From NCBI RefSeq assembly GCF_900103975.1, contig NZ_FNIR01000017.1, forward strand, positions 1 to 64,000: a stretch of 64,000 bases of DNA, read 5' to 3'. Below the pieces are notes generated by a model, which worked only from the letters and a program-made list of their open reading frames with translations, searched no databases and was not told the DNA's origin. Made by a program: the position numbers and the translations under genes. Shown here in pieces: positions 41,802 through 50,577 of the stretch. The stretch is from Klenkia soli. GTDB taxonomy: Bacteria > Actinomycetota > Actinomycetes > Mycobacteriales > Geodermatophilaceae. Position 1 is the stretch's first letter, and each line of letters opens with the position of its first letter.

Positions 41802-42551
41802 ATGCACGAGGACTTCGACGGCCCCGAGCTCGACCCGGCGGTGTGGACACCGCACTACCTGCCGATGTGGAGCAGCCGCGCCGCGACCGCGGCCGCCTAC
41901 CGCCTCGCCGACTCGCAGCTGGTGCTCTCGGTGCCGGTGGACCACCCGGTGTGGCTGCCCGAGGACCACGACCCCCCGTTGCGGGTGTCGGGCATCCAGT
42001 CCGGCAACCGGTCGGGTCCGGTCGGGTCGACGTCCGGCCAGCAGGAGGTCTTCCCCGGGCAGCGCGTGCGTGAGGAGCAGCCGCGCAGCGTCGGGCACCT
42101 GGTCTCCGCGGGGCACGTCGAGATCACCTGCGCGATGCACCTGTCGCCGCGGTCCATGGCCGCGCTGTGGTTGTGCGGCTTCGAGGAGGTGCCGGCCGAG
42201 TCCGGCGAGATCTGCGTGGTCGAGGTGTTCGGCGACGCCGTCGACCCGGGGGTCTCGGCGGAGGTGGGCATCGGCCTCAAGCCCATCCGCGATCCCCACC
42301 TGGCCGCCGACTTCGCCGCACCCCGGCTGCCGGTCGACGTCGCGGAACCGCACACGTACGCCGTCGACTGGGACGCGTCCGAGGCGGTGTTCCGGGTCGA
42401 CGGCGAGGTGGTGCGCCGGTGCGCTGCACCCCCGACCTACCCGCTGCAGCTGATGGTCGCCGTCTTCGACTTCCCGGCGCGCAGCGACGGCACCGACGGG
42501 CACCTCGTACCCGAACTGGTGGTGGACGCGATCGTGTCCCGACCCGCATGA
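41802..42551 (+). CDS. Glycoside hydrolase family 16-like protein with altered catalytic motif
   Basis: 249 aa concanavalin-like jelly roll. FDGPELDPAVW at the start, AALWLCGFEE in the middle, and AEPHTYAVDWDASEAVFRVD before the end are typical of GH16. The catalytic motif normally reads ExDxxE; here it is E136-I-C138-V-V-E141, with the assisting Asp replaced by Cys. No signal peptide. It may bind or slowly hydrolyse a beta-glucan, or be non-catalytic. ATG at 41802. Confidence 0.78.
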   Translation: MHEDFDGPELDPAVWTPHYLPMWSSRAATAAAYRLADSQLVLSVPVDHPVWLPEDHDPPLRVSGIQSGNRSGPVGSTSGQQEVFPGQRVREEQPRSVGHLVSAGHVEITCAMHLSPRSMAALWLCGFEEVPAESGEICVVEVFGDAVDPGVSAEVGIGLKPIRDPHLAADFAAPRLPVDVAEPHTYAVDWDASEAVFRVDGEVVRRCAAPPTYPLQLMVAVFDFPARSDGTDGHLVPELVVDAIVSRPA

Positions 42552-42569
42552 GGGAGGCTGGGGGGCACC

Positions 42570-45074
42570 ATGACCGTCCTCTCCCCGCCTGACGGCGCCG
42601 ACGCCGACACCCTGTTCACCGACTTCGCCGCCTGGGCGGAGGCCGCCGGCACCACGCTGTACCCGCACCAGGAGGAGGCGCTGATCGAGCTGGTCAGCGG
42701 CGCCAACGTGGTGCTGGCGACCCCCACCGGCTCGGGCAAGTCGCTGGTGGCCACCGGTGCGCAGTACGCCGCGATGGCGCAGGACCGGGTGAGCTTCTAC
42801 ACCGCGCCGATCAAGGCGCTGGTCAGCGAGAAGTTCTTCGCCCTCTGCGGGGTCTTCGGCGCGGAGAACGTCGGCATGCTCACCGGCGACGCCGCGGTCA
42901 ACGCCGACGCCCCGATCATCGCCTGCACCGCCGAGATCCTGGCCAACATCGCGCTGCGCGAGGGGCCTTCCGCGGACATCGGCCTGGTCGTGATGGACGA
43001 GTTCCACTTCTACGGCGACCCCGACCGCGGCTGGGCGTGGCAGGTGCCGATCCTGGAGCTGCCGAACGCCCAGTTCCTGCTCATGTCGGCGACGCTGGGC
43101 GACACCACCGCGCTGCGCGAGGACCTCACCCGCCGCACCGGCCGGCCCACCGCGCTGGTCGCCGGGGCCGAGCGCCCGGTGCCGCTGCACTTCTCCTACG
43201 CCACCACCCCGGCGCACGAGACGATCCAGGAGCTGCTGGACACCCGGCAGGCCCCGGTCTACGTCGTGCACTTCACCCAGGCCGCCGCGCTCGAGCGGGC
43301 GCAGGCGCTGATGAGCGTGAACGTCTGCACCAAGGAGGAGAAGGCCAAGATCGCCGACCTGATCGGCGGGTTCCGGTTCTCCAGCGCCTTCGGGACGACC
43401 CTCTCGCGGTTGGTGCGGCACGGCATCGGCGTGCACCACGCCGGGATGCTCCCCAAGTACCGGCGGCTGGTCGAGCAGCTGGCGCAGGCCGGCCTGCTCA
43501 AGGTCATCTGCGGCACCGACACCCTGGGCGTGGGCATCAACGTGCCGATCCGCACGGTGGTGTTCTCCGCGCTGTCCAAGTACGACGGCACCCGGGTGCG
43601 CATGCTGTCGGCGCGGGAGTTCCACCAGATCGCCGGTCGGGCCGGGCGGGCCGGGTTCGACACGGCGGGGTACGTCGTCGTCCAGGCGCCCGACCACGAG
43701 GTCGAGAACCTCAAGCAGTTCGCCAAGGTCGCCGACGACCCGAAGAAGCGCCGCAAGCTCGTGCGCAAGAAGGTGCCCGAGGGCATGGTGCCGTGGAGCG
43801 AGGCCACCGCGCAGCGGCTGGAGACCGCCGAGCCCGAGCCGCTGACCAGCCACTTCCAGGTGACCACCGGGATGCTGCTCAACGTGCTGGCCCGCCCGGG
43901 CGACCCGGTGGCGGCGCTCGCGAAGCTGCTGACCGACAACCACGAGCCGCGCAAGCGCCAGCTGAAGCTGATCCGCGACGCGATCGGCATCGGCCGCACG
44001 CTGATCGCCGCCGAGGTGGTGGAGCGGGTGGTGCTGGACGACGGCCGGGTCACCTACCAGCTGACCGGTGACCTGCCGGCCGGGTTCGCGCTGAACCAGC
44101 AGCTCTCGACGTTCGCGCTGGCCGTCATCGACCTGCTGGACCCCGAGTCCGACACGTTCGTGGTCGACGTCGTCAGCGTCATCGAGTCGACGCTGGACGA
44201 CCCCCGGCAGATCCTCGGCGCCCAGCTGAACAAGGCCCGCGGCGAGGCGGTGGCCGAGATGAAGGCCGAGGGGATCGAGTACGAGGAGCGCATGGAGCTG
44301 CTCGAGGAGGTCAGCTACCCCAAGCCGCTGGCCGAGCTGCTCGAGGCCGCGCACGAGACGTTCGTGCGCGGCAACCCGTGGGCCGCCGCGGTCCAGCCCT
44401 CGCCGAAGTCCGTCGTCCGCGACATGTGGGAGAGCGCCTACACCTTCCGCGAGCTGGTCAACGCCTACGGGCTCACCCGGTCCGAGGGTGCGGTGCTGCG
44501 CTACCTGACCGATGCCTACCGGGCGCTGCGGTCGGGGGTGCCCGCCGAGGCGCGCACCGAGGAGGTGACCGACGTCGTCGAGTGGCTCGGCGAGGTCGTG
44601 CGGCAGGTCGACTCGTCCCTGCTGGACGAGTGGGAGGAGCTGACCAACCCCTCGGACGCCGTCGACGTGCCCGCCGTCCCGGCCCGGCCGCGGCCGCTCA
44701 CCGGCAACGTGCGGGCGTTCACCGCGATGGTGCGCAACGCGGTCTGGCAGCGGGTGCAGTTCTGGGCCCGCCGGCGCTGGTACGACCTGGGCGAGCTGGA
44801 CGCTCCCGCGGGCTGGGACGCCGAGCGGTGGGGCGAGGTGGTGCAGGCCTACTTCGCCGAGCACGCCGAGGTGCTCACCGGCGCCGACGCGCGCGGGCCG
44901 GCCCTGTTCGTCGTCGACCGGTCGTCTGCGGGCCTCTGGAAGGTGCGGCAGATCGTCGACGACCCCGAGGGGAACCACGACTGGGGCATCGACGTCGAGG
45001 TCGACCTGGAGGCCTCCGACGAGCAGGGCGCTCCGGTGCTGCGGGTGGTCGACGCCGGCCGCAAGGACGCCTAG
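42570..45074 (+). CDS. Ski2-like DEAD/DEAH-box RNA helicase with DUF3516-type C-terminal region
   Basis: 834 aa. Motif I TPTGSGKS, Ia APIKALVSEKF, II MDEFHFYGD (DEFH), III LLMSATLGD, then helicase-C motifs CGTDTLGVGINVPIRTVVF and QIAGRAGRAGFDTAGYVV. About 480 further C-terminal residues match the domain found only in this actinobacterial helicase group (DUF3516, recalled). Probably RNA turnover or ribosome-related unwinding. ATG start 18 bp after the GH16-like gene. Confidence 0.9.
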   Translation: MTVLSPPDGADADTLFTDFAAWAEAAGTTLYPHQEEALIELVSGANVVLATPTGSGKSLVATGAQYAAMAQDRVSFYTAPIKALVSEKFFALCGVFGAENVGMLTGDAAVNADAPIIACTAEILANIALREGPSADIGLVVMDEFHFYGDPDRGWAWQVPILELPNAQFLLMSATLGDTTALREDLTRRTGRPTALVAGAERPVPLHFSYATTPAHETIQELLDTRQAPVYVVHFTQAAALERAQALMSVNVCTKEEKAKIADLIGGFRFSSAFGTTLSRLVRHGIGVHHAGMLPKYRRLVEQLAQAGLLKVICGTDTLGVGINVPIRTVVFSALSKYDGTRVRMLSAREFHQIAGRAGRAGFDTAGYVVVQAPDHEVENLKQFAKVADDPKKRRKLVRKKVPEGMVPWSEATAQRLETAEPEPLTSHFQVTTGMLLNVLARPGDPVAALAKLLTDNHEPRKRQLKLIRDAIGIGRTLIAAEVVERVVLDDGRVTYQLTGDLPAGFALNQQLSTFALAVIDLLDPESDTFVVDVVSVIESTLDDPRQILGAQLNKARGEAVAEMKAEGIEYEERMELLEEVSYPKPLAELLEAAHETFVRGNPWAAAVQPSPKSVVRDMWESAYTFRELVNAYGLTRSEGAVLRYLTDAYRALRSGVPAEARTEEVTDVVEWLGEVVRQVDSSLLDEWEELTNPSDAVDVPAVPARPRPLTGNVRAFTAMVRNAVWQRVQFWARRRWYDLGELDAPAGWDAERWGEVVQAYFAEHAEVLTGADARGPALFVVDRSSAGLWKVRQIVDDPEGNHDWGIDVEVDLEASDEQGAPVLRVVDAGRKDA

Positions 45075-45125
45075 CCGCGTCGGGGGGCCCGGACCGGCTG
45101 TGGCATCGTCGCGGGCGATGCGGTC

Positions 45126-45911
45126 GTGAGCTGGTTCGAGATGCTGGCGGTGGTCGGCGCCGGCCTGGCGGCGGGCGGCATCAACGCCGTCGTCGGCTCG
45201 GGGACCCTCGTGACGTTCCCGGTGCTGCTGGCCGTCGGGCTGCCGCCGGTGACCGCGACGGTGTCGAACTCGATGGGTCTGGTGCCCGGCAACCTCACCG
45301 GGGCCCTGGGCTACCGGCACGAGTTGACCGGCCAGCGCCGCCTGCTGCTCTCGCTGTTCCCCGCCTCGGTGCTGGGTGCGCTGACCGGGGCGTTCCTGCT
45401 GCTGCACCTGCCCGCATCGGCGTTCGAGACCGTCGTACCGGTGCTGGTCGGGCTCGCGGTCGTGCTCGTGGCCACCCAGCCGCTGCTGCAGCGGTGGCTG
45501 GCGTCCCGGCGCACCGGCGCCGGCCCGGCGCCGACCGACCGGGTGGGGCCCGGCCGGACCGCTGCCCTGTTCGGCTGCGCGTACGCCACCGGCACCTACG
45601 GCGGCTACTTCGCGGCCAGCCAGGGCGTGCTGCAGATCGGGTTGTTCGGGCTGCTGCTCCCCCACTCGCTGCAGCAGCTCAACGCCCTGAAGAACGTGCT
45701 GACGCTGGGGGTGAACGCGGTCGCCGCCCTCACCTACGTCGTGGTCGCCGCCGACCGCATCGACTGGCGCGCCGCGGGGCTGGTCGCAGCGGGTTCGCTG
45801 GTGGGCGGCTTCCTGGGCGGCCGGTACGGACGCCGGCTGCCCTCGTGGCTGCTGCGCTCGCTCATCGTGGTGGTCGGCGTCGTCGCGATCGTGGTGCTGG
45901 TGACCCGGTGA
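45126..45911 (+). CDS. TSUP (TauE/SafE) family permease, first of two
   Basis: 261 aa membrane protein with about 8 hydrophobic segments and the two internal TSUP repeats: GGINAVVGSGTLVTFPVLLA near the start and GTYGGYFAASQGVLQIGLFG in the second half. The family moves sulfite, sulfonates or other organic anions, usually outward. The GTG at 45126 starts it. Its stop overlaps the next TSUP gene as GTGA. Confidence 0.88.
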   Translation: MSWFEMLAVVGAGLAAGGINAVVGSGTLVTFPVLLAVGLPPVTATVSNSMGLVPGNLTGALGYRHELTGQRRLLLSLFPASVLGALTGAFLLLHLPASAFETVVPVLVGLAVVLVATQPLLQRWLASRRTGAGPAPTDRVGPGRTAALFGCAYATGTYGGYFAASQGVLQIGLFGLLLPHSLQQLNALKNVLTLGVNAVAALTYVVVAADRIDWRAAGLVAAGSLVGGFLGGRYGRRLPSWLLRSLIVVVGVVAIVVLVTR

Positions 45912-46669
45912 CCGCCCTGGAGTGGGTGCTGCTGCTGGCCGCCGGCGTGGGCGGTGGGCTGACCGGGTCGATCGCCGGGCTCGCCTCGCTGGTCAGCTAC
46001 CCGGCGCTGCTGGCGGCCGGGCTGCCGCCGGTGACCGCCAACGTCACCAACACCGTGGCGCTGGTGTTCAACGGGGTGGGGTCGGTGAGTGCCTCGCGAC
46101 CCGAGCTCGTCGGTCAGGCACGCCGGCTGGTGCCGCTGTCGGTCGCCGCTCTGCTGGGCGGTGTCACCGGCACCGTGCTGCTGCTGGTCACCCCGGCCGG
46201 CGGGTTCGAGCGGATCGTGCCCTTCCTCATCGCCGGGGCGTCGGTGGCGATCCTGGTGCAGCGACCCCCGCGTGAACTGGCCGCCGAGGGGGCCCGGGAG
46301 TCGCACGGGTCGCCCTGGGGCCTGGCGCTCGGGGTCTACGCCATCGCGATCTACGGCGGCTACTTCGGCGCGGCGGCCGGCGTCCTCATGCTGGCGATGT
46401 TCCTGCTGACCACGGGCACCACCGTGCCCCGCGGGAACGCGGCCAAGAACGTGCTGCTGTTCGTGGCCAACCTGGTCGCCGCGGTCGGGTTCGCCCTGTT
46501 CGCCGAGGTGGCGTGGGCGGCGATGCTGCCGCTGGCCATCGGGTTCTTCGTCGGGGGCCGGCTGGGTCCGCGCGTGGTGCGCCGGGTCGACGGCACCTGG
46601 TTGCGCCGGGTCATCGCCGTCCTCGGGCTGGGTCTGGCGATCAAGTTGGGGTTCGACGCGTTCAGCTGA
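45908..46669 (+). CDS. TSUP (TauE/SafE) family permease, second of two
   Basis: 253 aa paralogue of the previous gene: GLTGSIAGLASLVSYPALLA at the N-terminus and IYGGYFGAAAGVLMLAMFLL in the second half correspond to the same repeat positions. The two products could form a heteromer or serve different anions. GTG 45908 is coupled to the preceding stop. The 3' end overlaps the converging phosphotransferase gene by 8 bp. Confidence 0.88.
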   Translation: MTALEWVLLLAAGVGGGLTGSIAGLASLVSYPALLAAGLPPVTANVTNTVALVFNGVGSVSASRPELVGQARRLVPLSVAALLGGVTGTVLLLVTPAGGFERIVPFLIAGASVAILVQRPPRELAAEGARESHGSPWGLALGVYAIAIYGGYFGAAAGVLMLAMFLLTTGTTVPRGNAAKNVLLFVANLVAAVGFALFAEVAWAAMLPLAIGFFVGGRLGPRVVRRVDGTWLRRVIAVLGLGLAIKLGFDAFS

Positions 46670-47525
46670 GGACGGCGGCCAGCGCGCGCAGCGACTGGGC
46701 GACGATGCCGGGGTTGGTGTCCCGGTGGTACGGCAGCGCGATCACCGCCTGGCTGATCACCCACCCGCGGGCCCGGGCGACGGTCGCGTCGTCCTGACCG
46801 TGCAGGAACCGGTCGGGACGGCGGAACAGGTGCCAGGCCGGCACGAGGTCGGCCGCCGGGTCGCCGGTGGTGAGGGAGCCCCAGTCGATGACCGCCGACA
46901 CCCGCCCCTCGTGCACCAGGACGTTGCCGGGCAGCAGGTCACCGTGCAGCCAGACGTCCTCGCCCCAGCCGGGTGCCGCCACGGCGTCGGTCCAGGTCGC
47001 CAGCGTGCGGGGGCCGTCGACCGCACTGCCCAGGACGGCGACGCACTCCCGGACCTCGTCGTCCCGCTCCGCGAGCGGCCCACCCCTGCTCCGCGGCCTG
47101 CGCGGCGGTGCCGTGTCCGTCGGGACGGCGTGCAGGGCCGCGACGAAGTGGGCCAGGAGGTCGGCGTCCTGGTCGCCGAGCCGTTGCCGCACCGGGTGGC
47201 CGGGCAACCACTCCCAGACCGACCAGGCGTACGGGTAGCCGTGCGCGGGTCGCCCCGTCGCCCGGTGCTGCGGCACCGCCAGCGGCAGGTGCGGGCCGAG
47301 CACCGGCAGCCAGCGGCGCTCGGCCTCGGCCTGCCCGGTCGCCCAACCCACCACCGGCAACCGGACGACGAGGTCGTCGCCCAACCGGTGCACGTCGTGG
47401 TCGGTGTCGTGGTGCTCGACCCGGGTCATCGGGCGGTCGGCCCACTGCGGGAACTGCTCGTCGACCAGCTGTCGCACGAGTGCAGGCGTCGCGATGACCT
47501 GGTCGGGGTGCATGCGCGCTGACAT
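46662..47525 (-). CDS. Aminoglycoside phosphotransferase (APH) family protein
   Basis: 287 aa kinase-like fold. The catalytic loop HGDLLPGNVLV and the metal-binding VIDWGSLTTGDPAADLV are intact; the nucleotide region reads HRLGDDLVVRLPV. Such chromosomal APH-type proteins often phosphorylate metabolites or antibiotics; no resistance function can be inferred. ATG at 47525 chosen; another ATG four codons later (47513). Confidence 0.85.
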   Translation of the reverse strand: MSARMHPDQVIATPALVRQLVDEQFPQWADRPMTRVEHHDTDHDVHRLGDDLVVRLPVVGWATGQAEAERRWLPVLGPHLPLAVPQHRATGRPAHGYPYAWSVWEWLPGHPVRQRLGDQDADLLAHFVAALHAVPTDTAPPRRPRSRGGPLAERDDEVRECVAVLGSAVDGPRTLATWTDAVAAPGWGEDVWLHGDLLPGNVLVHEGRVSAVIDWGSLTTGDPAADLVPAWHLFRRPDRFLHGQDDATVARARGWVISQAVIALPYHRDTNPGIVAQSLRALAAVLS

Positions 47526-47714
47526 CGCCGCCAGCTTTGCGTGCTGCGCGGCGGGCGGCCACCGAATTCGTCGCTCGTCTCCTGGCCCGGCAGACCGCTG
47601 CCACGGGAGTCGCGACTTCTTTCCTTGCAAGGCGAACATGGTCAAGACCCGCAGCTGATCTGTGGACAACCCGCTGACCTGTGCATTCACCTCGCCGACA
47701 GCGACCCGTTCCGG
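47526..47714. other. Divergent intergenic region, comparatively AT-rich
   Basis: About 190 bases between the phosphotransferase start and the promoter of the HNH gene. It contains a perfect 10-bp palindrome CCTTGCAAGG (47623-47632) of unknown meaning and the lowest GC content of this neighbourhood. An in-frame upstream extension of the phosphotransferase reading through here lacks family similarity, so I treat the stretch as non-coding. Confidence 0.5.
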
Positions 47715-47720
47715 TAGACT
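47715..47720 (+). promoter_or_regulatory. -10 element of the DUF222/HNH gene
   Basis: TAGACT, a good actinobacterial -10, immediately precedes and abuts the LexA-like box. The start of transcription would fall near 47727 inside the box, so repressor binding would block initiation. No clear -35 is seen. Confidence 0.5.
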
Positions 47721-47736
47721 TCGAACACACATTCGA
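47721..47736. promoter_or_regulatory. SOS (LexA) box candidate
   Basis: TCGAACACACATTCGA differs by one base from the mycobacterial/actinobacterial SOS consensus TCGAAC-N4-GTTCGA. The 9-mer TTCGAACAC is also directly repeated (47720-47728 and 47732-47740). It overlaps the predicted transcription start of the 13E12-type gene. LexA control of 13E12-family genes is documented in Mycobacterium tuberculosis. Confidence 0.65.
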
Positions 47737-47758
47737 ACACGACGGTCGGGAGGGTGAC

Positions 47759-49666
47759 GTGCAGCAGGCGGTGGTGGGCACCCGGTTCGGGTTGTCGCTG
47801 GGCATCGCCCAGGTGGAGGTGTTCGCCTCGGCTGCGGCGAAGGCTGCGGTGCTGGAGGCCGAGCGGGCCGCGCAGGTCGCGGCTGGTCTGCCGCTGGATG
47901 TGGTGCACCGGCCGATGCGGTTGTCCGAGCTGCTGGTCACCTCTGCCACGACCCGGGCGGGGGTGCAGGCGGTGTTGGCTGACGTGGCCGAGGCCCAGGC
48001 CGAATTGCATGCCCTGCAGGCCGCCGCCATCTCCCGGCTGGCCGAGCTGCAGCCGGCGCAGACGGTGCTGCCCGGTGCCCGCGACGACGACCCGGCCGAC
48101 CCGGATCGTCCCGACGACTGGGTGGCTGACGAGGTCGCGGTCGTGCTGGGCATCAGCGTGGGGTCGGCGTCGACGTTGGTGGCCAAGCAGCGGGCGCTGT
48201 TCGAGCAGCTGCCAGCGGTGTGGGTGGCGCTGGCCGACGGCCGGATCGACGTCCGCCGCGCCCAGGTGCTCGTCGATGCCCTGGCCGACCGCAAGCAGTC
48301 CGCCGGTGGCGGTCTGCCCGACGACGTGGTCGACGCCATCGCCGCCCAGGGTCTCGGGTGGATCGGCGAGGGCATCGGCCCCACGCCGCTCACCGACCGG
48401 ATCGCCGGTGCCGTCATCGCCGCCGACCCGGCCGAGGCCGACCGCCGTGCCGAGCGCCGCAAGCGCCGGCAGAACGTCACCAGCCTGAGCCAGGGCGACG
48501 GCCTGGCCTCGCTGCGCACCGACCACGCTGATGCCGCCGACGTCGCCGAGCAGCTCGAGGTCATCGACGCCCTGGCCGCGAGCATGCGCAAGGGCGGGGA
48601 CAAGCGCCCGATGGGTCAGCTCCGGGTCGCCGCCCACCACCAGCTGATCACCCGCCCCTGGCAGCCCTTGCCCGATGACGTCGCAGCTGCCCGCGGGCAG
48701 CTACGAATGCGCGTGGACCTGGCCGACCTGGACCACCTCGGCCCGGTGGCGAATCCACGGGACGACCCGACGACCACCGCCGCAGCCACCGTGGACCCGC
48801 CGGCCGACGACCTGCCGGTGTCAGCGCCCGGTGCCGGGTCGGGGATCGGGTCCATCGGTGGGCTGACGGTGTCCCCGGTGGCGGTCGCCGAGCTGCTGGC
48901 CCGCTACGAGGCGCTGCTGGTCACCGGACCTCGCGGGTGGGTCGACGGCGGGCAGGTGTGGTTCGAGATCACCGACGCCACCGGCCGGCTGCAGGCGCTC
49001 ACCTCACCGGCCCAGGCCCGCGCCGCGGTTCGCCGCGGCACCGGGTTGGGCCCGCCACCGGCGGTTGACCGGTACAGCCCCAGCGCCGACCAGGTCCGCT
49101 TCGTCAAGGCCCGCGACCAGCACTGCCGGTTCCCTGGCTGCCACCGGCCCGCCGAGTACGTCGACCTCGACCACGTCACCGCCTACGACCACGACAACCC
49201 CACCGCCGGCGGACGAACCTGCGTCACCAACCTGGTCTGCCTGTGCCGACGACACCACCGGCTCAAGACCCACGCCCCCGGCTGGCACTTCGCCATCGAC
49301 CCCGACGGCACCCTGCACGTCACCCCACCCGGCGGACGCACCCGCACCACCAAGCCCGCATGCATCGCCGAGGCCGACATGTCGACACGGGGCCACCTCG
49401 ACACCCTCACCGACCTCCTAGGCCCCACCCCGAAGCGCTACCGCACCCCCACACCTGAACAACGCGCCGCAAGGCGAACGGCCGCAGTCGAACGAGCACG
49501 GCTGGCCGCAGACATCGAGGCCGAGCTCGACGCAGCCCTCGCCCGCCGCGCCGACGGGAGCCGACCTGCCGGGGGCCGGGAGCCCTCGCCGGGAGCTGCC
49601 GCGAACCAGGCGCCGGTTGCCGACGGGCCGACGGCGGTCCAGGACGACGAGCCGCCGCCCTTCTGA
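47759..49666 (+). CDS. DUF222 and HNH endonuclease domain protein (13E12 repeat family)
   Basis: 635 aa. The DUF222 region covers roughly residues 40-340 (LSELLVTSATTRAGVQAVLA; VLGISVGSASTLVAKQRAL; DGRIDVRRAQVLVDALAD). A C-terminal HNH nuclease follows with CRFPGCHRP, YVDLDHVTAYDH, NLVCLCRRHHRLKTH, then a Thr/Pro and charged tail. These genes occur in many copies in actinobacteria and are linked to REP13E12 and phage-like elements. GTG 47759 has GGGAGG upstream. The SOS-type box in front suggests induction by DNA damage. Confidence 0.92.
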   Translation: MQQAVVGTRFGLSLGIAQVEVFASAAAKAAVLEAERAAQVAAGLPLDVVHRPMRLSELLVTSATTRAGVQAVLADVAEAQAELHALQAAAISRLAELQPAQTVLPGARDDDPADPDRPDDWVADEVAVVLGISVGSASTLVAKQRALFEQLPAVWVALADGRIDVRRAQVLVDALADRKQSAGGGLPDDVVDAIAAQGLGWIGEGIGPTPLTDRIAGAVIAADPAEADRRAERRKRRQNVTSLSQGDGLASLRTDHADAADVAEQLEVIDALAASMRKGGDKRPMGQLRVAAHHQLITRPWQPLPDDVAAARGQLRMRVDLADLDHLGPVANPRDDPTTTAAATVDPPADDLPVSAPGAGSGIGSIGGLTVSPVAVAELLARYEALLVTGPRGWVDGGQVWFEITDATGRLQALTSPAQARAAVRRGTGLGPPPAVDRYSPSADQVRFVKARDQHCRFPGCHRPAEYVDLDHVTAYDHDNPTAGGRTCVTNLVCLCRRHHRLKTHAPGWHFAIDPDGTLHVTPPGGRTRTTKPACIAEADMSTRGHLDTLTDLLGPTPKRYRTPTPEQRAARRTAAVERARLAADIEAELDAALARRADGSRPAGGREPSPGAAANQAPVADGPTAVQDDEPPPF

Positions 49667-49931
49667 GCCGAACCAGCGCGCGGACGATCGCGTGCCGATC
49701 CGGGTGACGCGACGTGGTTGTCGCACTGCGACTCATCGCGCGACGAGCCGGCGACCGCCACGGGGAGCTCGCGCAGGACGGAGCGGTCGTCCGGGTCCGG
49801 GCGCCACTGGGTGGAGTCGGCAATCGCAGGGGGCTCGGTCACCGCAGAGCGGTTCGGTCACCGCAGGACCCGACCAGATCGCTGCGCGGTGATCGATGCC
49901 GTGCCCGGCGACGGGGAGGCCGGGCGGGTGC
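49667..49931. other. Intergenic region with a 13-base direct repeat
   Basis: 265 bases between the HNH gene and the end of the isochorismatase gene. TCGGTCACCGCAG occurs at 49835-49847 and again at 49854-49866. A minus-strand reading from 49842 is open but shows no family similarity and runs antisense into the HNH gene. No promoter is needed, because both neighbours converge here. It may hold a terminator or remnant sequence. Confidence 0.4.
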
Positions 49932-50492
49932 TCAGCCCAGGGCGGCGATGGCGGCGACGGTGGTGGTGACCCGGGCGATCAGCGGGAAGACGCGGGCCAC
50001 GGCGAACTCGTGCATGACCGCGTCCACACTGCTGGTGGCGTCCTCGGCCACGACGACCGCGTAGCCGTGCTCGTACGCCGACCGCGCGGTGGACTCGATC
50101 CCCATGTTGGTGGCCAGACCGGCCAGCAGCACGGTCTCCACGGACCGCTTCCGCAGCTCGGCGTCCAGGTCGGTCTCGTGGAAGGCGTCCCACCCGCGCT
50201 TCACCACCAGGACGTCGCCCAGCGGCCGCAGCTCGTCGACGACCTCGCCCAGGGCGGGCCCGCCGGCGCGCCGCTGCACATCCGCGTCCGTCGGCGGCGC
50301 GGTCCCCTCGCGGGCCTCGACCCGCACCAGCACCACCGGCGCCGACACCGCCCGGAAGGCCTCGGCCAGCTGCACCGCGTTCTCCAGCACCGTGTCCGCC
50401 GGGTGCGGTCCGACGTCCCGGCTCACCACCCCCCGCTGCAGGTCCACGAGCACGAGCGCAGTGCTGGCGGGGTCCAACGACGAGACGGGCAC
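49932..50492 (-). CDS. Isochorismatase-fold (cysteine hydrolase superfamily) protein lacking the usual cysteine
   Basis: 186 aa. Catalytic Asp in LVLVDLQRG (D17) and Lys in VVKRGWDAFHETDLD (K98) are in place. The segment that usually reads TNxCVxxTA is ATNMGIESTARSA, with Gly131 where the nucleophilic Cys should be. It may use another chemistry or be inactive. GTG at 50492 with TGGAGG at good spacing. Confidence 0.85.
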   Translation of the reverse strand: MPVSSLDPASTALVLVDLQRGVVSRDVGPHPADTVLENAVQLAEAFRAVSAPVVLVRVEAREGTAPPTDADVQRRAGGPALGEVVDELRPLGDVLVVKRGWDAFHETDLDAELRKRSVETVLLAGLATNMGIESTARSAYEHGYAVVVAEDATSSVDAVMHEFAVARVFPLIARVTTTVAAIAALG

Positions 50493-50577
50493 GGGCAACC
50501 TCCACGGCACGGACGGACGGCCCCGAGCCTGCCACCACCCACCGACACCGACCGGGCCGAGGTGGCACGGTGACCGG

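Noticed and set aside
41541-45665. 1374-codon minus-strand ORF antisense to the helicase and TSUP genes
   Set aside because: Longest open frame of the window but composed of Gly/Arg/Leu/Val shadow sequence. The plus strand carries clear helicase and permease motifs.
49438-49842. Minus-strand ORF in the gap after the HNH gene
   Set aside because: No similarity, weak start context, and half of it is antisense to the HNH gene.
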